Made by a program: the position numbers and the translations under genes. DNA of 64,000 bases from an uncultured Flavobacteriaceae bacterium (GTDB taxonomy: Bacteria > Bacteroidota > Bacteroidia > Flavobacteriales > Flavobacteriaceae): assembly GCA_943789365.1 (NCBI GenBank), contig CALSTV010000001.1, positions 1,240,001 to 1,304,000 of the forward strand, in the 5' to 3' direction. Positions 35,851-45,207 of the stretch are shown here, in pieces. The notes below the pieces were generated by a model. That model made no database searches, was not told the origin of the DNA, and worked only from the letters and a program-made list of their open reading frames with translations. Each line of letters opens with the position of its first letter. Within the stretch, counting starts at the first letter, position 1.

Positions 35851-36096
35851 TCAAACGAATGTTCTTGAAGTGATTATTCTTTTTGTTTCTTCCAACTCTT
35901 CGTACAAAGCCCTTTGAAAAACCTTTTGTACCATCCTTTCTTTTTCTTTAGGCATTTTTCCTCCCCAAATCCAAACCTGTTTTACATATTCAATACTTGT
36001 TACCGAAAATTCAGGATTGGCAACAATAGCGCTTACAGCTCTTGTTTTTGTTATGGGTTGCATTCGATCCCATAAAATTTTTAGTTCTTTCCTCAT
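35851..36096 (-). CDS. Small protein of unknown function
   Basis: An 81-residue, mainly helical protein (MRKELKILWDRMQPITKTRAV, then MPKEKERMVQKVFQRALYEELEETKR). I do not recognise it. No signal peptide or membrane segment. It is encoded opposite to the neighbouring OMP and XRE genes, in an AT-rich region with other unknown small genes. Codon choice looks ordinary, so I keep it as a real but weakly supported gene. Confidence 0.4.
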   Translation of the reverse strand: MRKELKILWDRMQPITKTRAVSAIVANPEFSVTSIEYVKQVWIWGGKMPKEKERMVQKVFQRALYEELEETKRIITSRTFV

Positions 36097-36253
36097 TGTC
36101 TTATTTTTTAGTTACTATTAATTCTATTCTAAATTGCACCCAAGCCTGCTATCCCTCTTTTTTCTATCATACAAGTATTTTACAACACAGCCTTTGTTTA
36201 CTGAATTCTTTTTACTTACTTTGGAACAAGATATTACAAATATACATATTTTT

Positions 36254-36267
36254 TCTGAATATTCAGA
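36254..36267 (+). promoter_or_regulatory. Candidate operator palindrome upstream of the XRE gene
   Basis: A perfect 14-base palindrome, tctgaatattcaga, centred 35 bases before the ATG at 36296. Its position fits autorepression by the XRE protein. Confidence 0.45.
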
Positions 36268-36295
36268 TTTTATATGTTGTTTTCAATACATACAA

Positions 36296-36730
36296 ATGAA
36301 AAAAAACTATTTATCACTAAATATTAAGCACCTACTTCAATCTGAAAACATTGGAAAGGATGCTTTTGGCAAACTATTTGGACTTAACAGAGGGACTATT
36401 GGAAGTTATATCGACAACAACTCCAAACCCAAATTGGAAACTTTACAGAAAATATCTGAAAGATATAAAGTTAGCATCGATGAATTGATAAATAAAGACT
36501 TAACGGAAAAAAACACATACTACCCAAATCCTGTCGGTGTATTAGAAAGGTTTTCACCAGATCAAATTATTCTCTATATAATAGAAAACCCGGAATTATT
36601 CGAAAATTTAACGAGTTACAAAGTTTTCGTATCTGGGATTATTAGAGACTACAAATTGAATTTGGATAGTGCAGGAATTATGAAACTTCAACGAGAACTT
36701 GACGCATTAATGATTAGACTAGAAAGATAG
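36296..36730 (+). CDS. XRE-family transcriptional regulator
   Basis: A 144-residue regulator with an N-terminal Cro/C1 helix-turn-helix (about 7-60: LNIKHLLQSENIGKDAFGKLFGLNRGTIGSYIDNNSKPKLETLQKISERYKVSIDELI). The C-terminal part is helical and unassigned. I start at ATG 36296 because sequence before it contains the palindrome and does not look coding. It converges on a small minus-strand operon of unknown genes. It may control that patch or itself. Confidence 0.8.
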   Translation: MKKNYLSLNIKHLLQSENIGKDAFGKLFGLNRGTIGSYIDNNSKPKLETLQKISERYKVSIDELINKDLTEKNTYYPNPVGVLERFSPDQIILYIIENPELFENLTSYKVFVSGIIRDYKLNLDSAGIMKLQRELDALMIRLER

Positions 36731-36736
36731 ACTTAA

Positions 36737-36925
36737 TTAAAGCAACGATTCTATCATCTGCTGATAAGCTAATTCAATATCTTCTGATTCTTTATTTAGC
36801 TTTTCAATCTTTTTTGCCAGCTCTTTTGAACAAACTAACAAGCTCGACTCTGAATCAACAATTTTTTGCGTGTTATAATTCTTTTTTGAAAACAATCGAC
36901 ATAACAAAGCTTTTATCTTTCTCAC
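36737..36925 (-). CDS. Small helical protein of unknown function
   Basis: A 62-residue protein, basic at the start (MRKIKALLCRLFSKK) and acidic coiled-coil-like later (ELAKKIEKLNKESEDIELAYQQMIESLL). The start is GTG and overlaps the stop of the preceding membrane-protein gene (GTGA), which supports a real, coupled gene. Not recognised. Confidence 0.45.
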   Translation of the reverse strand: MRKIKALLCRLFSKKNYNTQKIVDSESSLLVCSKELAKKIEKLNKESEDIELAYQQMIESLL

Positions 36926-37626
36926 AGCTTAACAGATTTAATCGTTTCGTTATAATCCTTATCAAACCTTTCCAGGTCTTCCTCGACTGTTGTTCTGTCT
37001 TCTAAAGCTTTGTCATATATTTCTGCATACATCGCTTTTGATGCAAAATTAGGTATGTGTATGTATTTGTTTCTTAGAAGCAATCCTAAAAGAGAATTTA
37101 TTATATTGTCTTTGTATGAATAATACTTTATAATAAAATATGTTGGTATTGTAAAAGCAACTGCCAACATAAAAATCAGCAACTTATAGACTCCTGTTTG
37201 AAAATCGTTTTGGGTAAAAAAGATTAAGTGTATTAACCAAAAAAAACAGACGGAAATACTGACCAAAGATATTATTTGATGCTTAAAAGTAGACCCTCTT
37301 TGAAACTCATAGACAAGATTTGCAATTGCATTGTATATTCCAAGAGTAACAAGACCAAATAAGTATATCCAAAACATAAAAGAAGACCTTCCTCTAAATG
37401 AATGCTCCTCCTCTAGCTTAAATTTTATTTCTCTCTGCCTTTCAAATAAATATTTAAAATTTTTGTCCGATTCAGTTTCTCGTTTTACAAAAACAGGTAT
37501 GGAAATATGTCCCGAATTCAAAAGGGCTCGATGTGACAATTTTGTACTATCACGCTGAACTATGATTTTTCTATATTGAAGAGGTTCAGCATCTAAGTCA
37601 GCTGATTTGGGAAGAAAAAAAAACAT
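36922..37626 (-). CDS. Membrane protein of unknown function
   Basis: A 234-residue protein. Residues 1-75 are soluble and charged, then three or four membrane helices (about 80-100, 118-137, 145-165), then a cytosolic, charged C-terminal part (EIYDKALEDRTTVEEDLERFDKDYNET). I recognise no family. It lies between a small lipoprotein gene upstream and the 62-residue gene downstream, and probably belongs to the same transcript. Confidence 0.6.
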   Translation of the reverse strand: MFFFLPKSADLDAEPLQYRKIIVQRDSTKLSHRALLNSGHISIPVFVKRETESDKNFKYLFERQREIKFKLEEEHSFRGRSSFMFWIYLFGLVTLGIYNAIANLVYEFQRGSTFKHQIISLVSISVCFFWLIHLIFFTQNDFQTGVYKLLIFMLAVAFTIPTYFIIKYYSYKDNIINSLLGLLLRNKYIHIPNFASKAMYAEIYDKALEDRTTVEEDLERFDKDYNETIKSVKL

Positions 37627-37685
37627 GAAATAACGACATCGTCACCAAAAAAAAAGCAACGATGCCTTTACTAAATCCTAGAATA

Positions 37686-37880
37686 CTATTCCCTATGATC
37701 ACTTGGGTGAACAGTCCCGTCTTCGTCTGGGTCGATTTTCCCTTTAATATTTGTTCCTTTTTTGTTTGACTTTTCATATTGCTCAAATATTTCTTCATTT
37801 GTAGCTTCTTCGTTTGTACAACTCGTTATACATACAGCTGCAATACATATTATTGCAACGAGATAAAATAAATTCTTCAT
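37686..37880 (-). CDS. Small lipoprotein
   Basis: A 64-residue protein with a lipoprotein signal (FYLVAIICIAAVCITSC, lipidated Cys at 21) and an acidic, hydrophilic mature part (CTNEEATNEEIFEQYEKSNKKG to HPSDHRE). Such tiny lipoproteins are common in flavobacterial accessory patches. It is first in a three-gene minus-strand group and has a promoter motif directly upstream. Function unknown. Confidence 0.6.
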   Translation of the reverse strand: MKNLFYLVAIICIAAVCITSCTNEEATNEEIFEQYEKSNKKGTNIKGKIDPDEDGTVHPSDHRE

Positions 37881-37907
37881 AATGTTTGGTTTTTAAATTA
37901 GACTATT

Positions 37908-37915
37908 CAAATATA
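37908..37915 (-). promoter_or_regulatory. Predicted -7 element for the small lipoprotein operon
   Basis: TATATTTG on the minus strand, 28 bases before the ATG. Confidence 0.45.
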
Positions 37916-38170
37916 AGCCAAAACCAAACACATAACCACCTGTTTACCAGCTAGTTATACAATTTATTTGTTAAAAAAAAACGGGGGGAAGGTGTATTCT
38001 CTTCGAGATTTTTACACTTTGTAAATATCGAAGATAATTTTTTTTAATACAATCCCTATAAATAATGATTTTTAAAACTCACTATAAATAAGGATGTAAA
38101 TTACATACAAAGATTGAACTATTGTTAGGTATACTAACTTTTGTATGTCTCTTAAAGAACCTATTAGCGC

Positions 38171-38206
38171 ATAAAAAAAGCTGTCAATTTCTAGACAGCT
38201 TTTCTT
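38171..38206 (-). terminator. Intrinsic terminator of the bacilliredoxin gene
   Basis: 10-bp stem aaaagctgtc (38176-38185) / gacagctttt (38194-38203) with T-runs on both sides, so it could work in both directions. Confidence 0.75.
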
Positions 38207-38222
38207 TATATGAATGAAGTTC

Positions 38223-38636
38223 TTATTTGCAAAACTCGTTATATGCTTCAGACAAATGTGCTGAAATCATTTCCGCAGAACGTCCTTCAATATGATGACG
38301 CTCTAACATATGTACCAACTGACCATCCTTAAACAAAGCAACTGCTGGCGAAGAAGGAGGAAAAGGCACCATAAATTCTCTTGCTTTTGAAACTGCTTCA
38401 CCGTCAACCCCTGCAAATACTGTTGCCAAATTGTTAGGTTTTGCGGCTCCTTCTAAAGAAGCAATTACTCCCGGACGTGCCGTTCCTGCTGCACAACCGC
38501 ATACAGAATTTACCACTACCAAAGTAGTCCCTTCTAATTTTAATGTGTTTTCTACTTCCGATGCCGAGTGCAAAGCTGAAAATCCTGCTTGTACTAGCTG
38601 CGCTTCCATAGGCGCTGTTAATTCTTGTGGATACAT
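38223..38636 (-). CDS. BrxA/BrxB-family bacilliredoxin
   Basis: Bacilliredoxins reduce mixed disulfides between proteins and low-molecular-weight thiols. The 137-residue protein (start at ATG 38636, [14 protein letters not shown]) has the thioredoxin fold with the unusual CGC active site in [17 protein letters not shown] and the family end [17 protein letters not shown]. Bacteroidota that carry it usually also make bacillithiol; those genes are not here. Confidence 0.9.
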   Translation of the reverse strand: MYPQELTAPMEAQLVQAGFSALHSASEVENTLKLEGTTLVVVNSVCGCAAGTARPGVIASLEGAAKPNNLATVFAGVDGEAVSKAREFMVPFPPSSPAVALFKDGQLVHMLERHHIEGRSAEMISAHLSEAYNEFCK

Positions 38637-38672
38637 ATGATTCTGATTCTTTATTGTTAAACTTTTGAACTG

Positions 38673-38680
38673 CAAAGATA
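38673..38680 (-). promoter_or_regulatory. Predicted -7 element for the bacilliredoxin gene
   Basis: TATCTTTG on the minus strand, 36 bases before the ATG. Confidence 0.5.
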
Positions 38681-38799
38681 CGCATTGATTGTCTAATTAG
38701 TTATAGGAAAGTATAGATTTCGTTTATGGTTGTAATTGTTTCTTATATAGTCAGGAGAAAGGAGTTAGGAGAGAGTGGAGAAAAGAGGCAGCGGTTTTG

Positions 38800-38827
38800 C
38801 CGGTAGCCGGTAGCCGGTAGCCGGTAG
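38800..38827. repeat. Tandem array, four copies of a 7-bp unit
   Basis: Four exact copies of ccggtag, in the divergent gap between the bacilliredoxin and TerB-DnaJ genes, about 165 bases before the former. The unit is GC-rich in an AT-rich context. Confidence 0.85.
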
Positions 38828-38919
38828 CAAAGTAGAAAGACAACAATTAAACGCCCCCACTCTCCTACTAATTAAGACTATCTTAACTTTTACAACAATG
38901 TCGAATTAAAGATTAAAGG

Positions 38920-38927
38920 TATCTTTG
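38920..38927 (+). promoter_or_regulatory. Predicted -7 element for the TerB-DnaJ gene
   Basis: TATCTTTG, 24 bases before ATG 38952; it overlaps a possible earlier start at 38925, which is therefore rejected. Confidence 0.5.
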
Positions 38928-38951
38928 GTTTTTAAATTTTTAAAGATAATT

Positions 38952-39695
38952 ATGGCGAGTTTTACAAAGTGGTTAGGCGCAGGGTTGGGATGGTCTTTTG
39001 GAGGTCCAATTGGAGCTATTTTAGGATATGCAATTGGAAATGCGATTGACGGGTTTACAAAAAAAGACATACAAGGTTTTAGAAGACAAGCTGAAAACTA
39101 TTCAAACGGCACGCAATCGGGTGATTTTGAAATTAGTCTTTTGATACTCTCTTCTTTTGTGATCAAAGCAGATGGAAAAATAGACCCTAGAGAACTCGAT
39201 TTTGTCCGTGCATACTTTATAAAAATGTATGGAAAAGAGCGTGCCAATCACGCATTTCGTTTGTTTAAAGGAATTATTAAAACGGAACAAGTTTCGGTAC
39301 GACAAATCAGCCTACAGATTCGTCAGCAAATGCAACATGCCTCACGTTTGCAATTAATGCATTACTTGTTTGCCCTAGCAAAGGCAGACGAAGTGATTAC
39401 TCCCGATGAAATGGACATGCTACACAAAATATCGGGGTATTTGAATATCAATCCGCACGATTTTACCTCTATCAAAGCCATGTTCTATAAGGATGCGGAA
39501 AGTGCTTATAAAATTCTGGAAATCGATAAATCTGCAAGCGATAACGAATTGAAAGCCGCTTATAGGAAATTGGTTAAAAAACACCATCCAGACAAGGTTC
39601 GCCACTTGGGAGAGGAACACCTCAAAGGCGCCCAAGATAAATTCTTAAAAATCCAGGAGGCTTACGAGCAAATTAAGAAGGAAAGAGGTATTTAG
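38952..39695 (+). CDS. TerB-like and DnaJ-domain protein (DjlA-type)
   Basis: A 247-residue protein starting MASFTKWLGAGLGWSFGGPIGAILGYAIGN, a glycine-rich hydrophobic segment that may sit in the membrane. A TerB-like helical domain follows (about 60-165; SSFVIKADGKIDPRELDFVRAYF and ALAKADEVITPDEMDML, acidic metal-binding-like motifs), then a J domain (about 185-247) with the HPD motif in KKHHPDKVRHLG. This is the layout of DjlA co-chaperones that stimulate DnaK. Confidence 0.88.
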   Translation: MASFTKWLGAGLGWSFGGPIGAILGYAIGNAIDGFTKKDIQGFRRQAENYSNGTQSGDFEISLLILSSFVIKADGKIDPRELDFVRAYFIKMYGKERANHAFRLFKGIIKTEQVSVRQISLQIRQQMQHASRLQLMHYLFALAKADEVITPDEMDMLHKISGYLNINPHDFTSIKAMFYKDAESAYKILEIDKSASDNELKAAYRKLVKKHHPDKVRHLGEEHLKGAQDKFLKIQEAYEQIKKERGI

Positions 39696-39787
39696 ATTCT
39701 TGTTCCAACAATCATTAATTGAATTATCTTTTTTGCACCTAAGTCCAAAAAACGTAAATTCGCATTTTACTCCTAAACCTTAAAACT

Positions 39788-42400
39788 TTGGCAAAGACAA
39801 AAGCAAAGAAAGAGACGCCTTTAATGAAGCAATACAACAGTATCAAAAGTAAGTATCCAGATGCGATGTTACTGTTTCGAGTGGGTGATTTTTACGAGAC
39901 TTTTGGTGAAGATGCTGTGGCATGTGCTCGTATCTTAAATATTACGTTGACAAAAAGAGGGGCTGGTAGTGAAACGGAAACGGCCTTGGCTGGTTTTCCA
40001 CATCATTCCATCAACACCTATATGCCCAAGTTGGTAAAATCCGGACTTCGTGTAGCGATTTGTGACCAGCTGGAAGACCCTAAAATGACTAAAAAAATTG
40101 TCAAAAGAGGCGTGACTGAATTGGTTACCCCTGGTGTATCTTTTAACGATGAAGTTTTACAGTCCAACACCAACAATTTTTTAGCGGCGGTTCATTTTGG
40201 AAAAAAACAATTAGGTGTTTCTTTTTTGGATGTTTCGACAGGTGAGTTTTTAACCGCACAAGGATCGGATGAATACATTGATAAGTTGTTGCAAAATTTT
40301 CAACCGAGCGAAGTATTGCTTCAAAAGCAGCACCGTCAAAAGTTTACGGACATTTTCGGAACTAGTTTTCACAGTTTCTATCTTGACGATTGGATTTTTC
40401 AGGATGATTTTGCCAATGACAGTCTCAAAGAACACTTTAAGGTAAATTCCTTAAAAGGGTATGGAATCGACGACCTTCAAGAAGGTATTATTTCATCAGG
40501 GGCTATCCTTTACTACCTTTCTGAAACACAACACAACAAGCTAGCTCATATTGCTGCCATTCAAAGGATCCAAGAAGATCGCTATGTTTGGATGGATCGA
40601 TTTACCATTCGAAATCTAGAACTATACGCTTCTACCGAAGCCAATGCTGTTACTTTGTTAAAAGTCATAGACCAAACAATTTCTCCTATGGGAGGACGAT
40701 TGTTACGCAGATGGCTGGCATTGCCTTTGAAAGATATTGATCAGATTCAAAAACGTCAGGAAGTCGTTAAATACTTAATGGACACGCCAGATTTCTTTGA
40801 AATGGTGAACTACCAAATCAAACAAATTAGTGACATCGAACGTTTAGTATCAAAGGTAGCTACTGGAAAAATTCACCCAAGAGAAGTGGTGAATTTAAAA
40901 AATTCGCTGCATGCAATCATCCCAATAAAAGAAGCGGCCGAAAAAAGCAGCAATGCTTCTCTACAACAAATGGGGCAGCAATTACAAAGCTGTACAGAGC
41001 TTCGTGAAAAAATTGTCAATACATTGTTTGAAGAAGCACCCGTAAACATCAACAAAGGAAATAGTATCGCCACAGGTGTTTCACAAGAATTGGACGATCT
41101 GAGAAGTATTGCTAATTCAGGAAAGGATTACCTCGACAATATGTTGCAAAGAGAAACAGAACGTACTGGCATCTCTTCGCTTAAAATTGCGTTTAATAAT
41201 GTATTCGGTTACTATATAGAAGTTCGTAACACTCATAAAGACAAAGTTCCTGAGGAATGGATTCGCAAACAAACTTTGGTTAATGCAGAACGCTACATCA
41301 CTGAAGAACTCAAAGAATACGAGTCTAAAATTTTAGGCGCTGAAGAAAAAATAGCGAGTCTGGAATTGGAAATTTACACAGGGCTAATTCAGTACCTTGG
41401 TCAATCAATCAAAGAAATGCAAGTGAATGCTCAGTTAGTTGCACAGCTCGATTGTTTACGTTCATTCGCAACCACCGCTTCAGAGAACAGTTATGTGCGA
41501 CCAGTACTGGACGACAGTACTGATTTGGAAATTAAAAACGGTAGGCATCCCGTAATCGAAAAACAACTGCCTATTGGAGAAAGTTATATTGCCAACGATG
41601 TGGTTCTCAATAGAACTTCGCAGCAAATCATTATGATTACTGGTCCAAATATGTCGGGTAAGTCGGCCATTTTAAGACAAACTGCTTTGATTGTTTTATT
41701 GGCACAGATGGGAAGTTATGTACCTGCTCAAAATGCCCGTATTGGTATTGTAGATAAAATATTTACACGCGTAGGCGCCAGTGATAATATTTCTATGGGG
41801 GAATCTACTTTTATGGTTGAGATGAATGAAACGGCTAGTATTCTTAACAATGTCTCCAACAGAAGTTTGATTTTACTAGATGAAATTGGACGCGGAACGA
41901 GTACCTATGACGGAATCTCCATTGCCTGGGCCATTGCCGAATATATACACGAACACCCTACCAAAGCAAAAACCTTATTCGCAACACATTACCACGAGTT
42001 AAACGATATGACTACCATTTTTGACAGGGTTAAAAATTTCAATGTCTCTGTAAAAGAATTGAAAGACAATGTTATCTTTTTGCGTAAATTGGTTCCCGGT
42101 GGTAGTGAACACAGCTTTGGTATTCATGTTGCCAAATTAGCAGGAATGCCCAATCAGGTGATTCACAGAGCTAATAAAATGCTCAAACAACTGGAGAAAA
42201 ATCATACCAATGAAGAAATCAGGGACACGCTGAAAACTAGCAGTCAAGAAGAAGATTTACAATTGAGTTTTTTCCAATTAGACGATCCTCTTTTAGAGGA
42301 AATAAAAGAAGAAATATTAGAGACAAATATCGATGCTTTAACACCTATTGAAGCACTAATGAAATTAAATGAAATTAAAAGAATGCTCATTAAAAAGTAA
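39788..42400 (+). CDS. mutS: DNA mismatch repair protein MutS
   Basis: MutS recognises base mismatches and recruits MutL. The 870-residue protein has the mismatch-contact motif (GDFYETFG, Phe35 and Glu37), connector, core and clamp domains, and the ABC-type ATPase with Walker A GPNMSGKS (about 619-626), [14 protein letters not shown] and ATHYHEL. The C-terminal end [17 protein letters not shown] is the family dimerisation segment. The start is TTG at 39788 (the ATG at 39824 would remove the basic leader KTKAKKE). Confidence 0.97.
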   Translation: MAKTKAKKETPLMKQYNSIKSKYPDAMLLFRVGDFYETFGEDAVACARILNITLTKRGAGSETETALAGFPHHSINTYMPKLVKSGLRVAICDQLEDPKMTKKIVKRGVTELVTPGVSFNDEVLQSNTNNFLAAVHFGKKQLGVSFLDVSTGEFLTAQGSDEYIDKLLQNFQPSEVLLQKQHRQKFTDIFGTSFHSFYLDDWIFQDDFANDSLKEHFKVNSLKGYGIDDLQEGIISSGAILYYLSETQHNKLAHIAAIQRIQEDRYVWMDRFTIRNLELYASTEANAVTLLKVIDQTISPMGGRLLRRWLALPLKDIDQIQKRQEVVKYLMDTPDFFEMVNYQIKQISDIERLVSKVATGKIHPREVVNLKNSLHAIIPIKEAAEKSSNASLQQMGQQLQSCTELREKIVNTLFEEAPVNINKGNSIATGVSQELDDLRSIANSGKDYLDNMLQRETERTGISSLKIAFNNVFGYYIEVRNTHKDKVPEEWIRKQTLVNAERYITEELKEYESKILGAEEKIASLELEIYTGLIQYLGQSIKEMQVNAQLVAQLDCLRSFATTASENSYVRPVLDDSTDLEIKNGRHPVIEKQLPIGESYIANDVVLNRTSQQIIMITGPNMSGKSAILRQTALIVLLAQMGSYVPAQNARIGIVDKIFTRVGASDNISMGESTFMVEMNETASILNNVSNRSLILLDEIGRGTSTYDGISIAWAIAEYIHEHPTKAKTLFATHYHELNDMTTIFDRVKNFNVSVKELKDNVIFLRKLVPGGSEHSFGIHVAKLAGMPNQVIHRANKMLKQLEKNHTNEEIRDTLKTSSQEEDLQLSFFQLDDPLLEEIKEEILETNIDALTPIEALMKLNEIKRMLIKK

Positions 42401-42431
42401 AACGCTACGGTAATTTTGACACACAAAGCCT

Positions 42432-43049
42432 ATGGAAATCATTATTGATCATATCAACATTATGGGTTCTTTTGTTTTTGCTATTTCTGGTGCGCTTACT
42501 GCCATGAAAAAAAAGCTAGATCCTTTTGGTGTTTTGATTGTTGCCTTTATTACAGCTGTTGGCGGTGGTACCATTCGCGATATGTTACTGGCAGAGCGCA
42601 ATGTCTTTTGGTTGTTCGATATCACTGTAATTTACGCCATTCTGGTGGGGGCTGTGATTGCCATGCTCTTTAAAAGTAAACTTCACTTTTTCAACAAACC
42701 TATTTTCTTTTACGATGCTGTAGGCCTAGGTTTGTTCACTATTACCGGAGTACAAATTGGAATTGATGCTCAGTTAGCGCCTTCTATCTGTATCCTCTTA
42801 GGAACCGTTACTGGTGTTTTTGGAGGTATCCTAAGAGATGTGATTGTCAATGAAATTCCGGTTATTTTTAAAAAAGAAATTTATGCAACTATCAGTATTG
42901 CTGGTGGCGCTTTGTATTTGCTATTGGTACAACTTGAAATTAGCTACCCGTATTTACAAATAGCGCCTATTGTATTTATTATATTCGCCAGAATTATTGC
43001 AGTGACCTATAAAGTATCGCTACCCTCTCTCTATAAAAAAGAAGTATGA
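42432..43049 (+). CDS. TRIC/UPF0126-family membrane protein
   Basis: A 205-residue protein with two repeats of three membrane helices plus one, as in trimeric intracellular cation channel (TRIC) relatives such as YicG. Each repeat carries a glycine-rich kink: AVGGGTIRDMLL (about 43-54) and TGVFGGILRDVI (about 125-136). It overlaps the next gene by 4 bases and follows mutS by 31. Confidence 0.88.
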   Translation: MEIIIDHINIMGSFVFAISGALTAMKKKLDPFGVLIVAFITAVGGGTIRDMLLAERNVFWLFDITVIYAILVGAVIAMLFKSKLHFFNKPIFFYDAVGLGLFTITGVQIGIDAQLAPSICILLGTVTGVFGGILRDVIVNEIPVIFKKEIYATISIAGGALYLLLVQLEISYPYLQIAPIVFIIFARIIAVTYKVSLPSLYKKEV

Positions 43050-43498
43050 TTGACAATTTAGAACAAGGATTTTTCGGTATCGGTATTCAAAACGGAAAAA
43101 CACCTGAAAATTTAGGCGTGCTTTGGCGTTCGGCTCAGAACATGGGTGCTAGTTTTATTTTTACCATTGGTAATCGCTATGCACGACAAGCATCTGACAC
43201 CCACAAAGCGGTTGGTGCCATGCCCTATTTTCACTATGATACTTTTGAAGAATTCTACAAACACATGCCCAAAAGCGCAATGTTAGTTGGTGTGGAACTC
43301 GATGCTAAAGCGGTTCCTCTAGAAACTTTTGAGCACCCTAGACGTTGCGTTTATTTGTTAGGTGCTGAAGACAACGGATTGTCTAAAAAAGCCATTGAAA
43401 GCTCGCACCATTTAGTGAAATTCGACACCCCTTTGAGTTTGAATGTCTCCGTTGCCGGTAGTATCGTGATGTATGATAGACGTGCCAAGGTTTTCTAA
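43046..43498 (+). CDS. TrmH/SpoU-family RNA methyltransferase
   Basis: A 150-residue SPOUT-fold methyltransferase. Motif 1 region is NLGVLWRSAQNMGASFIFTIGNR; motif 2 is CVYLLGAEDNGLSKKAIESSH and motif 3 is LNVSVAGSIVMYDR, the S-adenosylmethionine-binding knot. The single-domain size resembles TrmL-like tRNA 2'-O-methyltransferases, but the substrate cannot be read from sequence. Start overlaps the TRIC gene stop (ATGA). Confidence 0.87.
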   Translation: MIDNLEQGFFGIGIQNGKTPENLGVLWRSAQNMGASFIFTIGNRYARQASDTHKAVGAMPYFHYDTFEEFYKHMPKSAMLVGVELDAKAVPLETFEHPRRCVYLLGAEDNGLSKKAIESSHHLVKFDTPLSLNVSVAGSIVMYDRRAKVF

Positions 43499-43532
43499 CA
43501 AACCTACCATATTTTATTAATGTCGAATTCAC

Positions 43533-43561
43533 TTTGAATTCCATACGATTGCTTATCTTTG
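43533..43561 (+). promoter_or_regulatory. Promoter of the TatA gene
   Basis: TTTG at 43533-43536 and TATCTTTG at 43554-43561 with a 17-base spacer, close to the Bacteroidota -33/-7 arrangement. It excludes the upstream ATG at 43534 as a start. Confidence 0.6.
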
Positions 43562-43581
43562 TCTCAAATCTATTTTTTATT

Positions 43582-43854
43582 ATGGTATTGTTTATTGGAG
43601 CTCCCGAAGTAATGATTGTCTTACTACTTGTAGTAATGCTATTTGGTGCAGATAAAATACCTGAAATTGCAAGAGGACTAGGAAAAGGGATGCGTCAAAT
43701 AAAAGATGCTACCAATGACATCAAAAGAGAAATCAATACGACTGCAGAAAAGAATGATTTGGACCTAAATGTCACCAAAGACATTAAAAAAGAAATCGAC
43801 GATGTAAAAGAAAACCTCGATGATATGACAGGACCTATTAAACGAACTTTTTAA
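43582..43854 (+). CDS. tatA: Sec-independent translocase protein TatA/TatE
   Basis: TatA forms the protein-conducting assembly of the twin-arginine system. The protein (90 residues from ATG 43582) has one membrane helix (VLFIGAPEVMIVLLLVVMLFGADKIPEIARGLGKG, with the FG hinge) then an amphipathic helix and an acidic-basic tail. The machinery is needed for NapA export in this organism. No tatC is adjacent. Confidence 0.92.
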   Translation: MVLFIGAPEVMIVLLLVVMLFGADKIPEIARGLGKGMRQIKDATNDIKREINTTAEKNDLDLNVTKDIKKEIDDVKENLDDMTGPIKRTF

Positions 43855-44056
43855 GCGTTGCGTTTTAAACGAACAAAGTTGCAAAGGATTACAAATGGTT
43901 AGAAAACCAGAAGGCACACCATTGATACTTGCGCTAAAACTTCGGTAATTGAAAAAGCCCTCGCTGTGGTATGCTACAGGGTGTAGAAAGGTCATAAGAT
44001 CCAGATACTCACGCAAGTCCTAAACACTAAATAGTTGTCACAACAATGTTAAAATC

Positions 44057-44085
44057 AAACATTTACTAGTCATTAACAAATGTTT
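44057..44085. promoter_or_regulatory. Inverted repeat overlapping a promoter region
   Basis: Arms aaacattt (44057-44064) and aaatgttt (44078-44085) with a 13-base spacer, directly upstream of the -7 element at 44091. Could be an operator for the small exported protein gene. Confidence 0.4.
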
Positions 44086-44090
44086 ATCAC

Positions 44091-44098
44091 TATGTTTG
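44091..44098 (+). promoter_or_regulatory. Predicted -7 element for the small exported protein
   Basis: TATGTTTG, 46 bases before the ATG at 44145. Confidence 0.45.
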
Positions 44099-44144
44099 CA
44101 TTGGGTTTGCAAAAAGCAGCTCGTCAAACTAAAAGTATATATCA

Positions 44145-44420
44145 ATGGACACAAAAATAAGAGTCGCTTTGTTCTCTTTTGTATTTACAGTTACTAGTAT
44201 CGTGAGTGCACAAATTCCACCACCAACACTACATAAATCTGTCGACTATAAAAAAACTGAACTTAGAAAAACATTTGTTGACGTATTTGAAGATTCCTCC
44301 AAAAAACCAAACACCATTGTTAACACTAAGGAACTAGCTATTAATTTTGACTCGCAAAAGCAACCAAAATTGTTAGCTGTTTTAACAAAAAACCGCAAAA
44401 AGAAGCAAAAACAAAAATAA
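44145..44420 (+). CDS. Small exported protein of unknown function
   Basis: A 91-residue protein with a signal peptide ending in SAQ and a mature part of about 70 residues that is basic and ends in a lysine-rich tail (KNRKKKQKQK). It has its own promoter with an inverted repeat in front and ends 12 bases from the convergent O-methyltransferase gene. Not recognised. Confidence 0.6.
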   Translation: MDTKIRVALFSFVFTVTSIVSAQIPPPTLHKSVDYKKTELRKTFVDVFEDSSKKPNTIVNTKELAINFDSQKQPKLLAVLTKNRKKKQKQK

Positions 44421-44432
44421 CTCAGTTCAAGT

Positions 44433-45074
44433 TTACAAAACGCGTGTAATTGTCAACCCATCTCGTATTGGCAATAATACTGTTTCTACTCTAGGGTCTT
44501 CATTTATCAATTTGTTGTATTGAAGTAACGCAGCAGTATCAACATCTTTAGGCTGTAATGGCTCCGTTACCTTTCCACTCCACAATACATTGTCAGACAA
44601 AATAACCCCACCCGAATTCATTTTTTCAATAATCAAGTGAAAATAATTGCTGTAGTTCGATTTATCGGCATCGATAAACACCAAATCTAATTTGACATCG
44701 ATCTGAGGAATAATCTCTAGCGCATTGCCAATATATTGTTGTATCTGTCCACCATATTCTGATTTGTCGAAATAGGTACGTTGCAAATCATACAACTCTT
44801 CGTTCCTATCTATGGTATGCAAACTTCCCCCAGCGTTCATCCCTTCTGCCATACAAAGTGCAGAATAGCCTGTATAGGTTCCAATTTCTAAAATATGGGT
44901 AGGTCGTACTAGTTTAGAAATCATAGACAATACTCTTCCCTGAAAATCACCACTCAACATACGCGGATTCAAAACCTTTTGCCAAGTTTCTCTATTGAGT
45001 TGTTGTAATAATTCAGGCTCTTTTTGCGAGTGTGATACAACGTATTCGTCTATTTTTTCGGGTAAAAAATTCAT
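44433..45074 (-). CDS. Class I SAM-dependent O-methyltransferase
   Basis: A 213-residue enzyme of the caffeoyl-CoA/catechol O-methyltransferase family. The SAM-binding motif is ILEIGTYTGYSALCMAEGM (about 63-81), the metal-binding Asp is in LDLVFIDADKSNY and the LSDNVLWSG block supplies another metal ligand. It likely methylates small catechol-like molecules; the substrate is unknown. A tandem 7-bp array lies 26 bases upstream of its start. Confidence 0.88.
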   Translation of the reverse strand: MNFLPEKIDEYVVSHSQKEPELLQQLNRETWQKVLNPRMLSGDFQGRVLSMISKLVRPTHILEIGTYTGYSALCMAEGMNAGGSLHTIDRNEELYDLQRTYFDKSEYGGQIQQYIGNALEIIPQIDVKLDLVFIDADKSNYSNYFHLIIEKMNSGGVILSDNVLWSGKVTEPLQPKDVDTAALLQYNKLINEDPRVETVLLPIRDGLTITRVL

Positions 45075-45100
45075 GCTTTATAATTGATAATGGGTGTTGG

Positions 45101-45156
45101 TTTTGAGTTTTGAGTTTTGAGTTTTGAGTTTTGAGTTTTGAGTTTTGAGTTTTGAG
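45101..45156. repeat. Tandem array, eight copies of a 7-bp unit
   Basis: Eight exact copies of ttttgag. The array starts 26 bases upstream of the O-methyltransferase ATG and lies where its promoter would be expected. Confidence 0.92.
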
Positions 45157-45207
45157 TTTTTAAAAATATTACCAAATACCTATTGCCTAAAACCTAAATT
45201 CGTCATT

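Larger units (their letters stand above)
37881..38222. other. Intergenic region between the lipoprotein and bacilliredoxin genes
   Basis: It holds the lipoprotein promoter (37908-37915) and the bacilliredoxin terminator (38171-38206). The remaining AT-rich stretch has no open frame or fold that I can support; a short inverted repeat (tcttcgagat / atatcgaaga, 38000-38032) is present. Confidence 0.5.

Noticed and set aside
37598-37798. Small minus-strand frame overlapping the lipoprotein gene
   Set aside because: It overlaps the lipoprotein in another frame and has no signal or start context; the lipoprotein with its lipobox is the better choice.
43861-44040. A tRNA or small RNA between tatA and the small exported protein
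   Set aside because: No cloverleaf or T-loop could be drawn; only short GC stretches are present.
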